64,000 nucleotides of DNA from UBA6055 sp965203755 (GCA_965203755.1 OZ241910.1:3100001-3164000), one strand, 5' to 3'; numbered from the stretch's first letter, positions 1-9,126 are shown. Translations and numbers: made by a program. The notes: generated from the sequence alone by a model not told the origin.

Positions 1-1042
1 TGACGATGCCAATGGCTTCCATCGGCGGAATGCCATTGGCGACCAGAAGCTCCAGTTCCCTTGCCATGCTGTAGTGATGCGGCGCCAGTGGGTTGCCGCC
101 GGCATCCGAACCGCTGCCGAGAAAGACGTTCTTAGAACGCGCCAGCGCGATGGTTTTGCGGATTTGCCCGATCCCTTTTTCGATCATGGGCCGGCGCCGT
201 TCGGCATCGGCCTGTTGTACCGGCGAGAGCGGGTAACTTTCCAGGTCAGGGTTGCCAACCCCCAGCGTCAACACCAGCGCGGCGCCGTTGGCGACCATCA
301 TGTCGGCGGTCTCTTCGTCGAGATAAGTGCCGTGTTCAATCGAATCAACGCCAGCCAGTATACAGTTTTTGATGCCGCCAGCGCCGTGGCAGTGCGCCGC
401 CACCGTCCGGCCCATCATGTGCGCCGTCTCGACGGCCGCCTTGATTTCGGCGACGGTGAACTGGCTGGCCATGATGTCTTGCCCGGGGGTGGCGCTGCCG
501 CCGGTGGCCATTAATTTCACGGTGTCGGCGCCGGCTTTAATTTGCTCGCGGGCGGCTTTGCGGACTTCGTCGGGTCCGTCGGCTTCGCGGGCGATAAAGT
601 GGGCATGCCCGCCAGTCATCGAGATCACGCGGCCGGATGTTTTCATGCGCGGGCCTTGGATAAAGCCGGCCTGAATCGCGCTCCGCAGCGACATCTCGAT
701 GTATTTTTCGCCGCCGATGTCGCGCACAGTCGTGGTGCCATGCGACAGGATCCGCCTCACGATATCGACCGCTTCGAGCGCCAGCGCGTCGCGGGGACGT
801 TCCAGCAAGGCGAAGACACTTTCGGCGCCGTTGTAACAGACGTGGATATGAGCGTCAATCAGCCCCGGCAGCAGCCACTTGCCGGATAAATCAGCCCAAG
901 CCGCATTTTGAGCCGCCGCCGGCAGGTTATCCATTTGACCGACCCAAGCAATCCGTTCATCTTGGACATAGACAGCTGCGTTTTCTAATGGCTCGCCGCC
1001 CAGTCCATCAATCAGAACCGCGCCAGCCAGTACCAATTCCAT
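1..1042 (-). CDS. Metal-dependent amidohydrolase, imidazolonepropionase/prolidase-like (partial, C-terminus off window)
   Basis: The minus-strand frame starts at ATG 1042, five bases after a GGAGG, and is still open at base 1, so about 347 residues of the N-terminal part are seen. Visible amidohydrolase landmarks, in order, are LPGLIDAHIHV (metal-binding HxH), TTVRDIGG, a KLMATGG strand with the candidate carboxylated lysine, AHCHG, and GVDSIEHGTYLD. This pattern is typical of the imidazolonepropionase-like and Xaa-Pro dipeptidase-like amidohydrolases. No signal peptide is seen, so it is probably cytoplasmic. It is third in an operon with a peptidase and a racemase, which suggests hydrolysis of dipeptides or cyclic amides. 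The exact substrate cannot be told from sequence. Confidence 0.85.
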   Translation of the reverse strand, partial: MELVLAGAVLIDGLGGEPLENAAVYVQDERIAWVGQMDNLPAAAQNAAWADLSGKWLLPGLIDAHIHVCYNGAESVFALLERPRDALALEAVDIVRRILSHGTTTVRDIGGEKYIEMSLRSAIQAGFIQGPRMKTSGRVISMTGGHAHFIAREADGPDEVRKAAREQIKAGADTVKLMATGGSATPGQDIMASQFTVAEIKAAVETAHMMGRTVAAHCHGAGGIKNCILAGVDSIEHGTYLDEETADMMVANGAALVLTLGVGNPDLESYPLSPVQQADAERRRPMIEKGIGQIRKTIALARSKNVFLGSGSDAGGNPLAPHHYSMARELELLVANGIPPMEAIGIV

Positions 1043-1099
1043 AAAACCCTCCTTGTTCAATTCATCTTGATGTGCGCGTGAGCCGATTTGCGCTGCCGG

Positions 1100-1867
1100 C
1101 TAGTTTTTGCTGTGATACAAATCGGCTGGCGCTGCTGCCTGACCCGATGCGATTTTGGGCGGTGTCATATAGGCTCGTTTGGAGTGGCTCAAGCCGGCGC
1201 CGAGCATCGCTTCCAAAAATTTCAACTGAACCCGCGCCGGATTCAAAAAAGGCACCCCCAGTTCGGCTTGGCAGGCTTCCGGGATTTCCAGAAAGCCCAT
1301 GCTCATGCAGCCAACAATCAGCGCATCGGCGCGGTCCTGTTCAATCGCTTTGCGCCCTTCTTCCAAGGTGACTTCAATGGCAAGCTCGCGGTCGCGGTGC
1401 AGTTCCAAAACCGGAATGTTCACCGCCCGCACACTGGCCAGCTTGGCGCCGCCGCCGCCATTGCGGAGCGTCTGCTCTAGTGGGCCCACGACGCTGTCGG
1501 TAACTGTGATGACAGAATAGCGGCGTCCGACTGCCGATGCCATCAGCGAGGTGGCCTGCCCGGCGCCGACCACGGGAATCTCGACGATTTCGCGCAGGGC
1601 ATCCAGGCCAGGGTCGCCATAACAGCCCAGCAAAATGCCATCCCAGCCTTCCGCTTGCAGCTGATGTGCTTTTTTGACGGTTTCGGGGATCGACAGATAT
1701 TCTTCGTACATGCTTTCAATCGAGCCGGGCCCAGCAGGGATGTCGGTGATGTCAACTTGGGTGTCGGCGCTGGCGTGGCGCTGGAGATATTCGCGGCGCC
1801 GGCCAAGCTCTGCCTGTCCTTCAGGCGTCCGACCCATGGGTCCTGATACGAGGTAAATCAATTTCAT
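1100..1867 (-). CDS. Asp/Glu/hydantoin racemase family protein
   Basis: 255 residues. Cofactor-independent two-cysteine racemases invert amino acids or hydantoins. Both catalytic Cys contexts are visible: GILLGCYGDPG in the first half and IVGCMSMGF in the second. The frame opens further upstream, but ATG 1867 is chosen because a GGAG lies eight bases before it and the protein then begins MKLIYLVSGPMG, the usual first strand. It lies 31 bases after the M28 peptidase gene and 57 bases before the amidohydrolase gene, so the three are probably co-transcribed. The context fits racemisation of amino acids or hydantoins released by the neighbours. Substrate unknown. Confidence 0.85.
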   Translation of the reverse strand: MKLIYLVSGPMGRTPEGQAELGRRREYLQRHASADTQVDITDIPAGPGSIESMYEEYLSIPETVKKAHQLQAEGWDGILLGCYGDPGLDALREIVEIPVVGAGQATSLMASAVGRRYSVITVTDSVVGPLEQTLRNGGGGAKLASVRAVNIPVLELHRDRELAIEVTLEEGRKAIEQDRADALIVGCMSMGFLEIPEACQAELGVPFLNPARVQLKFLEAMLGAGLSHSKRAYMTPPKIASGQAAAPADLYHSKN

Positions 1868-1898
1868 TTGTGCAACTCCTGTTGTATAAATGGCTTGC

Positions 1899-3677
1899 TT
1901 ACGGATTGATTTTGTCAAGCGCCGCGCCGACGATCTTGGCGGCCGATTCAAATGCCCAGGCGACGCGGTTAATGCCGCGGACCAGGTGCGTCCGCGTTAC
2001 CCGTCTCATGTGTTCATCAGCCGTCGGCAGGTCGGTCGCCGCCGCCAGATCAGGCAGCTGCGGGACGCGCATCGCCGGTTCGTTGCGGAAGCGTCCGTGC
2101 CGGGTGTAATTGATAAGCACCAACTCCCGCGCCATGCCCAGCAGGGCATCGTTGCAGGCGCGCACTGCCGAATCAGCGACATCCCGGTTTGCCAGTTTCG
2201 CGCTCTGCCGGTATAAATCATCCAGCGCGGCATTCAGCTGGGCGAGTGCGTCGTAGGCCGGCGAAAAGTTCACTTCGTCGCCGCCGGCGGCCGCGTAGCC
2301 ATCAAGCGTCTCCTTGAATTCAGCCGTCAGCTTGCGGAAATCAAAGGGATGGAGCGGGTTGTTTAAGAGCCGTTGCAGCGAGGCCGCATAGACGCGCAGG
2401 TCGCGCATCAAGTTGTCCTTGTCGGCAATCTCCAACTGGTCATTTTCGGTATGCCAGGCAATGTTGGCGCCACAGCCGCCGACAGCATAATACCCCTTTT
2501 CTGCGATGAGCTCCTTGGGCATGGAAGACAGAAGCATAAACAGGCTGGAGATGCCGATGTTATTGAAGGAATAATCGCCGGCTTGGTGCGGCCGGGCGCC
2601 GCTAAACCCTTGGCCGGTGGCATCTTTCACGGTTTGCGCGGCGAAGTCCTCGGCTTCGGTCATCACAGTGACATCGTAATACTCGGTCGCCCAGCGGCAG
2701 CCGGGGGAGTCGATGTTCATTTGGGCGATGCAGTTACGCGCCAAATCAAGACCAAATTCATCGGCAAACCAGGTCGAAGCGCCATAACGTCCGGTCGAAT
2801 GCCCTGACCACCATGCCACCCGCAGGCTTCGCGCCATCTGGTCACGATGGTTATGGAAGATTCTTGCCAGTTCCAGCAGGCTGGCATTTCCGACGGCATT
2901 ATCGCCGATGCCAACATCCCAAGAATCGACGTGGCCATGCGCCAGAACAAAACGTTCGGGTTCAATCGCGCCTTTAATTTCGGCAACGACCAGTGGACAC
3001 TCAAACCAACCCTCGCGCAGTTCGGTATGGAGTGTTGCTTCCAGGCTGCCGCTTTCCATCTGCTTCAATAACTCCTCGCCATCGGGGCGGTTAATCGAGA
3101 CGACTGGAATCGCAGGCTGCCGATGATAATTGTCAAGGTCGGGCGCGCCCCAGATAGTGGTGCAGATTCCCCAATGAATATCAACGCCCGGATTGATAAA
3201 AATCGCGCCCAAAGCGCCCTTGTTCTGGAAATACCAGACTGGCGGCGGCCCGCCAAAGCCATCGACAACTACGATTTTGCCGCGGACATCGATATCGGTT
3301 GCCGGCGTAAAATCAAAGAAGTCGACGCTTCGTCCGGCCGCGAATTTCTTGATGCGTACCGTTTCGCCGGTGATGCCCTCGGCCGGAGCGCTGATCGAAA
3401 ATGCCGGTGTCTTGGCGCGGTAGGATTTGCCGCCCGCCATCAGCGAAGCCTTGACCGGGACGCTTAGAAACAACTCCGGTGTATAGACCTGATGCGGTAC
3501 GCCAAGGTCAGCCAGCCGGTCGGCGATATATCGAAAGGCGATGCGCTCGTCTTCTGATGAGGATTCGCGTACCAGGGTGGTAAATCGCTCAATCAGCGCC
3601 CACGGCTCCTCCGGCGACAAATCGTCAAGCAATTTGTTTTCCAGTTCAGATTGTTTGGATTCATAAAGTGTTTGCAT
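1899..3677 (-). CDS. M28-family metallopeptidase-like protein with PA-type insert
   Basis: 592 residues from ATG 3677, preceded by GGAGG; an in-frame ATG at 3785 lacks such a site. There is no signal peptide. The middle holds a protease-associated-like segment (VRGKIVVVDG, GALGAIFINPG), then M28 landmarks: AHGHVDSWDVGIGDNAVGNA with the His and Asp zinc ligands, MNIDSPGC, and a late HTENDQL. At the position of the usual catalytic Glu-Glu pair the sequence reads WWSGHSTGRYGA, around residue 293, so the base and one zinc ligand are replaced by His-Ser. Either this is a variant peptidase subgroup or the activity has changed. It is the first gene of the racemase/amidohydrolase operon. Confidence 0.8.
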   Translation of the reverse strand: MQTLYESKQSELENKLLDDLSPEEPWALIERFTTLVRESSSEDERIAFRYIADRLADLGVPHQVYTPELFLSVPVKASLMAGGKSYRAKTPAFSISAPAEGITGETVRIKKFAAGRSVDFFDFTPATDIDVRGKIVVVDGFGGPPPVWYFQNKGALGAIFINPGVDIHWGICTTIWGAPDLDNYHRQPAIPVVSINRPDGEELLKQMESGSLEATLHTELREGWFECPLVVAEIKGAIEPERFVLAHGHVDSWDVGIGDNAVGNASLLELARIFHNHRDQMARSLRVAWWSGHSTGRYGASTWFADEFGLDLARNCIAQMNIDSPGCRWATEYYDVTVMTEAEDFAAQTVKDATGQGFSGARPHQAGDYSFNNIGISSLFMLLSSMPKELIAEKGYYAVGGCGANIAWHTENDQLEIADKDNLMRDLRVYAASLQRLLNNPLHPFDFRKLTAEFKETLDGYAAAGGDEVNFSPAYDALAQLNAALDDLYRQSAKLANRDVADSAVRACNDALLGMARELVLINYTRHGRFRNEPAMRVPQLPDLAAATDLPTADEHMRRVTRTHLVRGINRVAWAFESAAKIVGAALDKINP

Positions 3678-4057
3678 GCTTTGCAGGTCCTCCAGTCGAT
3701 TCAATAAGTTCAGATAAATTTTCTGGCTGCGGGGCGGCTCGGAAACAGGCAGCGAATGGCAGGTTGAGATGCGCTGTGCGGCCATAGCAATCCAGGCAAT
3801 GTAACGTTACATGAACCGCATCCGGCGCAGCGACAATCTCATAACCTGTCAAAAAATCATCCTGCTATTATTGTCAGTAAAACTAATTTATTTTATGGTG
3901 AGGTTATTCTAACAGCCTGGAGCATTTTGTCAAACATTTGCTTGGAAATTACTCTCTTGCCTTAATTTTGCGGTAATTCATAATTGTGCAAGTCGAGACA
4001 TGCGCTCTACAATAGAATCAACAAACTAACAAAACACAGAGGTAATTTCCTTCATCA
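3678..4057. other. Divergent intergenic region between peptidase operon and ggt
   Basis: About 380 bases without a convincing gene. The part nearest the peptidase gene can be read in frame with it, but lacks a good start signal. The middle (3850-4010) is AT-rich and holds the candidate ggt promoter. No repeat or RNA gene seen. Confidence 0.6.
3984..4013 (+). promoter_or_regulatory. Candidate promoter of gamma-glutamyltransferase gene
   Basis: TTGTGC at 3984-3989 and TACAAT at 4008-4013 with an 18-base spacer, 44 bases before the ATG at 4058. This is a sigma-70-like match read by eye. Confidence 0.45.
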
Positions 4058-5680
4058 ATGAAAACCACGGCGCTTGATTTTAACTCCAGACGTTCCATGA
4101 TCAGCGCGGCTCGCGGCATGGTCGGCGCCAGCAATCCGCTTGCGGCGCAGGCGGGGCTCAACATCTTGCGGCAGGGAGGCAATGCGGCTGACGCCGCCGT
4201 TGCGACCTCGGCCGTAATGAATGTCACCGAACCGGGATCGTGCGGCATTGGCGGAGATTGCTTCGCTCTCTACTTTGATGCCAAGACAAAAAAAGTGACC
4301 GCTCTCAATGGCAGCGGACGCGCTCCGCAGGCATTGACTTTGGATACCGTGCAGGCCTTGGGCTGGGAAAAGATGAATCCATTCCATGCTCATGCCGTGA
4401 CCGTGCCGGGGGCGGTGCGCGGCTGGCATGATCTGCTGGAACGGCATGGCAGCATGACACTAACGGATGTCCTGGCGGATGCCATCTATTATGCCAGCGA
4501 GGGCTGTCCAACCGCCCCGGTAGCCGGTTTGCGCTGGGAAAAGTCCGATGGTTTTCTACGCAATGCCATCAATGCGGAAGAATATCTGCCCCAAGGCAAA
4601 GCGCCCAAGCCGGGACAAATTGTGCGACTGCCAGGGCTGGCAAATACTCTGCGGGCGATTGCAGAAGGCGGGCCGGATGCCTTTTATTCGGGCCCGATTG
4701 CCGACGCCATCGTTTCATCCATTCAAGAGCAGGGCGGGCTGATGACGCATGATGACCTGAAAAATCATCATTCCACTTGGGACGAACCAATTTCAGCCGA
4801 TTACCATGGTGTGACCATTTATGAATGCCCGCCGAATGGTCAGGGCTTAACTGCCTTGCTGGCGCTGAATATCGCCGCCGGCTTTGATTTGAAGTCACTG
4901 GCTTGGGATTCGCCGCAGCGCCTGCATCTGATGGTCGAAAGTATGCGTTTGGCTTGGGCCGATGCCCATCAATACATTGCCGATATGAGCCAGACGCAAG
5001 TCCCGCTTGATACCCTCTTGAGCAAGGAATATGCCGGTCAGCGCGCTCAACTGATCTCGGCTGAAAACACGCTGAACCCGCCGCCGGCCTTTGGCGCTGC
5101 CTCGCCGGCTTCCGACACCATCTATTTGAGCGCTGTGGATGCCGCCGGCAATGCCTGCTCATTTATCAAGAGCCTGTACATGGGTTTTGGCGTCGGCATT
5201 GTTGCCAAAGGAACGGGTGTTTGGCTGCAAAATCGCGGCGCCGGCTTCACCCTTAAAGCGGACCATGCCAACAGTCTGGCGCCGGGCAAACGTCCCTACC
5301 ACACCATTATTCCTGGACTGGCGCTGCGGTCGGGTGAACTGTGGGCGAGTTTTGGGGTTATGGGCGGGTTTATGCAGCCGCAAGGTCATTTTCAAGTCAT
5401 CAGCGCCTTGGTCGACGACAGCCTGAACCCGCAAGCGGCGCTGAATCGACCGCGCTGGTGTATCCAGAACGGCGAGCCGGGGGGCGATCTGCTCCTGGAA
5501 GAGGGCATCCCGCTGAAAACGATGGCCGCCCTGGCGAACCGCGGGCATCGCATCCGTCCAGTCTCCGGGATGGATCGCGGCGTATTTGGACGCGGGCAGG
5601 TTATACGTTATGATTCCTTTGCGCGGGTGATGCACGGCGGCAGCGAACCGCGCGCCGACGGACAAATTGCGGCTTTCTAG
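4058..5680 (+). CDS. ggt: Gamma-glutamyltransferase family protein
   Basis: 540 residues, the usual length. The precursor cleaves itself before a conserved Thr to give large and small subunits. The small subunit would begin at Thr354 in ASDTIYLSAVD, followed by GNACSFIKS and YMGFG, as in the DTxY-type GGT/acylase branch. The N-terminal half has the expected NPLAAQAG, GGNAADAAVAT and GIGGDCFALYFD. No signal peptide is evident, so a cytoplasmic location is likely, unlike periplasmic enterobacterial GGT. ATG 4058 has an upstream GAGGT. Divergent from a peptidase/racemase operon, it may hydrolyse gamma-glutamyl compounds or act as an amide acylase. Donor specificity is not readable. Confidence 0.9.
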   Translation: MKTTALDFNSRRSMISAARGMVGASNPLAAQAGLNILRQGGNAADAAVATSAVMNVTEPGSCGIGGDCFALYFDAKTKKVTALNGSGRAPQALTLDTVQALGWEKMNPFHAHAVTVPGAVRGWHDLLERHGSMTLTDVLADAIYYASEGCPTAPVAGLRWEKSDGFLRNAINAEEYLPQGKAPKPGQIVRLPGLANTLRAIAEGGPDAFYSGPIADAIVSSIQEQGGLMTHDDLKNHHSTWDEPISADYHGVTIYECPPNGQGLTALLALNIAAGFDLKSLAWDSPQRLHLMVESMRLAWADAHQYIADMSQTQVPLDTLLSKEYAGQRAQLISAENTLNPPPAFGAASPASDTIYLSAVDAAGNACSFIKSLYMGFGVGIVAKGTGVWLQNRGAGFTLKADHANSLAPGKRPYHTIIPGLALRSGELWASFGVMGGFMQPQGHFQVISALVDDSLNPQAALNRPRWCIQNGEPGGDLLLEEGIPLKTMAALANRGHRIRPVSGMDRGVFGRGQVIRYDSFARVMHGGSEPRADGQIAAF

Positions 5681-5730
5681 ATGCGATCAATTTCATGTTG
5701 GGACGTTTCTCCGGTCCCTCCATCGGAAAC

Positions 5731-5759
5731 TTGACAGGGCAATTAAGCCTCACTATGAT
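5731..5759 (+). promoter_or_regulatory. Strong candidate promoter of first sugar ABC operon
   Basis: TTGACA at 5731-5736 and TATGAT at 5754-5759 with a 17-base spacer, close to sigma-70 consensus. It lies 155 bases before the binding-protein ATG, leaving a long leader. Confidence 0.6.
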
Positions 5760-5765
5760 TTAATG

Positions 5766-5780
5766 CGTATCAGTTATACG
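5766..5780. promoter_or_regulatory. Inverted repeat just downstream of promoter; possible operator
   Basis: CGTAT, five-base gap, ATACG at 5766-5780, beginning seven bases after the -10 box. The position suits a repressor site at the transcription start. No regulator gene lies nearby. Confidence 0.3.
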
Positions 5781-5914
5781 AATAAATCAACCACTAAATG
5801 ATTGAAGGAAGTTAAAGCAAGCCGCATGGCAGATGGAATTGCACATGGCAAACGCGGTGTCACATAGGCGGATGCTGTGTATATTTATCCGATTAGTTTA
5901 GGAGGTTTTATCTG

Positions 5915-7192
5915 ATGTTTCGCAAGAGCGTATTTTTCATCACACTTTTGCTGGTATTTTCTGTTATGCCGGCCATGTCGCAGGATGACACCACAACCGT
6001 TACCTGGCTGATGCTGGGTTGGGGCGGGGCAGAAGAAGTCGCGGCGCAATTCGAGGCGGAAAACCCGGATATCAATGTTGAGCTTGAACAGGTGCCGTTC
6101 AACGCCTTGTTTGAGCAAATCCAGGTACGGCTGGGCGCCGACAGCAGCGATCCGGATGTCTTGTCGGTTGATGTTCCCCTGGTCGCCGCTTATGGCTTGC
6201 GCGGCTGGCTGCTGCCGCTGGATGAATTCTTCATCAGCGGCGAACAGGACGACTGGCTGGAAGCAGCGCTTGAAGCTGGCAGTTACAACGGCGAATTGCT
6301 GGCCGCGCCCGTCAGCACCTCAACCCAACTCCTGATTTACAATGCCGATTTGTTTGCTATGGCTGGCATTGACCCGCCAGGAGAAGACGAGCGCTGGACT
6401 TATGAATACATTGCCGAAATCGCCCCGCAGCTGACAATGGATACCGATGATGACGGGACAACGGACGTTTGGGGATTTACCTGGGAACAGACCAATCGCA
6501 TCTATCAGTTGCAGCCCTTGCCGGAAGGTCTGGGCGGCGATGCTATCGGTGAAGATGGCCTGACAGTCGACGGGGTGATCAATTCGCCCGCATGGATTGA
6601 GGCTTTTACCTATTATTCCGATATGTTCAATGTCCTCCAGGCCGCGCCTCAAGATGACACGGTCGGCGCCAGCGATTTGTTCGCCGCCGGCAAACTGGCG
6701 ATGTACATTGCGGGCCCCTGGAACATCAACCGCTTTATCCGTGAAGAGGTTCCCTTTGCCTGGGGCGTGTCGCGCCATCCATACTTTGCCGAAGGCGAGA
6801 TTGTGACGCCGACCGGCAGCTGGCACATCGGCATCAACAAAAACAGCGAAAATCGGGAAGCGGCGGCCCGTCTGGTCAACTGGATTTCGACTGGTTCCGG
6901 GGCTGAAATGTGGTGGCGCATCGGCAGTGGTGACTTCCCGGCGCAAAAATCGGTGCTGGCAATGTTCGCCACCGACGAGCAGTTTGAAGAAGCGCCGTTT
7001 TCGACCTTGCGCGTGGCTGCGGATGAGGCGACGGTAGGCGCAGTGCCGCGTCCGGTCTCACCGGGATACCTGGAATATGAGCAGATTTTGCAAAACACCT
7101 TCCAGGATATTCGCAACGGCGCTGATGTCGAAGAAGCATTGGATCTGGCCGTGGCGCGAATTGAAAGTGAAATGGACAAATATCGGCGTTAA
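5915..7192 (+). CDS. ABC sugar transporter, extracellular solute-binding protein (family 1)
   Basis: 425 residues with a Sec signal peptide (basic start, hydrophobic stretch, cleavage near AMS-Q around residue 23) and no lipobox cysteine. The mature part has the family 1 pattern: TTTVTWLMLGWGG, an early EAENPDINVELEQVP strand, LFAAGKLAMYIAGPWN, and a late alpha-helical region. A DTDDDGTTD loop resembles a calcium-binding loop. ATG 5915 follows AGGAGG. Two permease genes follow, as in carbohydrate importers of the MalEFG/UgpBAE type. No ATPase gene is linked. A mono- or oligosaccharide ligand is likely, but its identity is unknown. Confidence 0.9.
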   Translation: MFRKSVFFITLLLVFSVMPAMSQDDTTTVTWLMLGWGGAEEVAAQFEAENPDINVELEQVPFNALFEQIQVRLGADSSDPDVLSVDVPLVAAYGLRGWLLPLDEFFISGEQDDWLEAALEAGSYNGELLAAPVSTSTQLLIYNADLFAMAGIDPPGEDERWTYEYIAEIAPQLTMDTDDDGTTDVWGFTWEQTNRIYQLQPLPEGLGGDAIGEDGLTVDGVINSPAWIEAFTYYSDMFNVLQAAPQDDTVGASDLFAAGKLAMYIAGPWNINRFIREEVPFAWGVSRHPYFAEGEIVTPTGSWHIGINKNSENREAAARLVNWISTGSGAEMWWRIGSGDFPAQKSVLAMFATDEQFEEAPFSTLRVAADEATVGAVPRPVSPGYLEYEQILQNTFQDIRNGADVEEALDLAVARIESEMDKYRR

Positions 7193-7218
7193 ATCGGCGT
7201 ACATTGCGTAAATGGAAT

Positions 7219-7245
7219 GCCGGCAGGTCGCTTTGGCCTGCCGGC
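7219..7245 (+). terminator. Stem-loop between binding-protein and permease genes
   Basis: Perfect nine-base-pair stem GCCGGCAGG/CCTGCCGGC with a nine-base loop, 26 bases after the binding-protein stop. Only a weak T-rich tail follows. It probably protects the upstream mRNA or attenuates expression, lowering the permeases relative to the binding protein. Confidence 0.6.
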
Positions 7246-7296
7246 TTCTTCTGCACGATAAACCAGTAACAGCGGCGAAAACATAGAGATTTGCCT

Positions 7297-8160
7297 ATGA
7301 GCATTCATGGACGGCTTGTTCCCTATCTGTTTTTGTTTCCGGCGGTGCTGCTGCTGCTGGTATTTAATCTTTATCCAACCCTGGCGACGCTCAACGAAAG
7401 CCTGCACGTCAAGTCGTTCATCAGCAACGAGCGCATCTTTGTCGGACTGGAGAACTTTGAGCGGATTTTCCGCGATCCGGTCTTCTGGAAGTCGGTTCAG
7501 GTTACGCTTTGGTTCAGCATTCTGGTCAATCCGATTCAGATTGCGCTGGCGCTGCTGCTGGCTCTTTTGGCCAATCAGAAAGTGCGGGGGATATCAATCT
7601 TCCGCAGCATATACCTGTTGCCGGTGGCGGTTTCAATTAACGTGACCACGGTCGTCTGGGGGCTGATGCTGGATAGCGATTCGGGGCTGATCAATGGCCT
7701 TCTAGCGACCCTGGATATTCCCAAGCAGCCCTTCTTAACCGCTCCCAGCCATGCTTTATGGTCAATCATCATCCTGGCAACCTGGAAAGGGGTGCCACTG
7801 TGGGCTTTGTTTTTCCTGGCAGGTTTGCAGGGAATCCCGGAATCCATCGTCGAGGCTGCCAAAATCGACGGCGCCAATCGGCGGCAGATTTTTACGATGA
7901 TTACCCTGCCGCTGTTGCGGGGGGTGCTGCTGTTTGTCCTGATTGCGGATACGGTTGCCAATTTTCTCCTGTTTGCGCCGGTGCAGCTGCTGACAGAAGG
8001 CGGGCCCCAATTGTCAACCAATTTGATCATGTATGAGACCTACCGCCGTGGCTTTGTTTATAACGACCTTTTCACATCGGCGGCGATGCTGCTTGTGATG
8101 CTGGTCTTCGTATTGGCTGTCATTCTGCTTCAGGCATTCGCGCTGCGCCGAAGGGATTAA
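7297..8160 (+). CDS. ABC sugar transporter permease, MalF/UgpA type
   Basis: 287 residues with about six membrane segments, the first at residues 8-25. The cytoplasmic EAA loop that contacts the ATPase reads EAAKIDGANRRQIF near residue 188. The frame can start at TTG 7291, but ATG 7297 two codons later is equally placed; no strong ribosome site separates them. It sits between the binding-protein gene and the partner permease gene, with a five-base gap to the latter. The ATPase must be supplied from elsewhere. Confidence 0.9.
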   Translation: MSIHGRLVPYLFLFPAVLLLLVFNLYPTLATLNESLHVKSFISNERIFVGLENFERIFRDPVFWKSVQVTLWFSILVNPIQIALALLLALLANQKVRGISIFRSIYLLPVAVSINVTTVVWGLMLDSDSGLINGLLATLDIPKQPFLTAPSHALWSIIILATWKGVPLWALFFLAGLQGIPESIVEAAKIDGANRRQIFTMITLPLLRGVLLFVLIADTVANFLLFAPVQLLTEGGPQLSTNLIMYETYRRGFVYNDLFTSAAMLLVMLVFVLAVILLQAFALRRRD

Positions 8161-8165
8161 CAGCA

Positions 8166-9050
8166 ATGTCGCGTGCAGCCAGCTTCATCGTTTCATTGAA
8201 TACAGACGGCAAGCGCCCGGTATTTGAAACGCTGCTGATTTATGCTTTGCACATGATTGTGGCTGCTTTATTTATCCTGCCATTGATGTGGGCGATTGCA
8301 GCATCATTTACGCCCAATGAGCAGGTTTTTAAGTATGCCTACCCCTTCTCCCTGCGGGCATTATTGCCCGGCGATTTCACCTTGGAAGCCTACCAAAGCC
8401 TGTTTGAGCGCAATTTTGGGCTTTCATTATCCAATACCTTCTTTTTGGGAATGGCAGTTGTGCTGGCGGGCGGCATCGTCAATGCCATGGCTGGCTTTGC
8501 CTTTGCCCGTTTCAGCTTCCGCGGCAAACGTCTGATATTTCTTGCGCTTATCCTGGTTCCTTTTCTGATACCGATTGATTTAACCGCCATCCCGCGTTAC
8601 ATCCTGGTCAAAGATTACTTGGGCTGGTACAACTCTTGGCCGGCATTGCTTGTGCCTGGGTTTGCCAACAGCCTGGTCATTTTCCTGTTTCGGCAGTTCT
8701 TTGAGGAAATCCCGCAAGACTTGATTGACGCGGCGCGGGTGGATGGCGCATCCTGGATGAGCGTGTTCTTCCGCATCATTCTGCCCTTGTCGCGCCCGGT
8801 TCTTATCACAGCCGCCCTGTTAATGTTCCTGTCGCAATGGGATTCGTACTTTTGGCCGCTGCTGGTGGCGCCGCACCCGGACTTGCGGGTGGTGCAGGTC
8901 GAAATATCGAATGCTGTCGGCGAGTATCAGACACTATGGAATGAACTGCTGGCTGGATCTATGCTGGCGGCGATTGTGCCGATTTTGCTGCTGCTGCCCT
9001 TCCAGCGCTATTACATTCAGGCGATCACCAGCAGCGGTCTAAAAGATTAA
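8166..9050 (+). CDS. ABC sugar transporter permease, MalG/UgpE type
   Basis: 294 residues with six membrane segments after a cytoplasmic N-terminus. The EAA loop is DAARVDGASWMSVFFRIILP near residue 180. It follows the first permease by five bases, so the two are co-translated. Last gene of the first sugar importer: the next gene, a second binding protein, has its own promoter. Substrate unknown. Confidence 0.9.
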   Translation: MSRAASFIVSLNTDGKRPVFETLLIYALHMIVAALFILPLMWAIAASFTPNEQVFKYAYPFSLRALLPGDFTLEAYQSLFERNFGLSLSNTFFLGMAVVLAGGIVNAMAGFAFARFSFRGKRLIFLALILVPFLIPIDLTAIPRYILVKDYLGWYNSWPALLVPGFANSLVIFLFRQFFEEIPQDLIDAARVDGASWMSVFFRIILPLSRPVLITAALLMFLSQWDSYFWPLLVAPHPDLRVVQVEISNAVGEYQTLWNELLAGSMLAAIVPILLLLPFQRYYIQAITSSGLKD

Positions 9051-9097
9051 ACGGCTTTGTTTATTTCCCCAGAGGCGCGCCGCGAATCGGCAAAACC

Positions 9098-9126
9098 TTG
9101 ACATAATTATTGAGTTGCGCTAGATT
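9098..9126 (+). promoter_or_regulatory. Candidate promoter of second sugar ABC operon
   Basis: TTGACA at 9098-9103 and TAGATT at 9121-9126, 17-base spacer, in a 268-base gap. The leader to the ATG at 9319 would be about 185 bases. No riboswitch fold was recognised in it. Confidence 0.5.

Noticed and set aside
4569..5162. Long minus-strand frame (about 197 residues) inside ggt
   Set aside because: It is a shadow of the GGT gene on the other strand: low-complexity, Arg/Gln/Ser-rich translation, no ribosome site, no recognisable domain.
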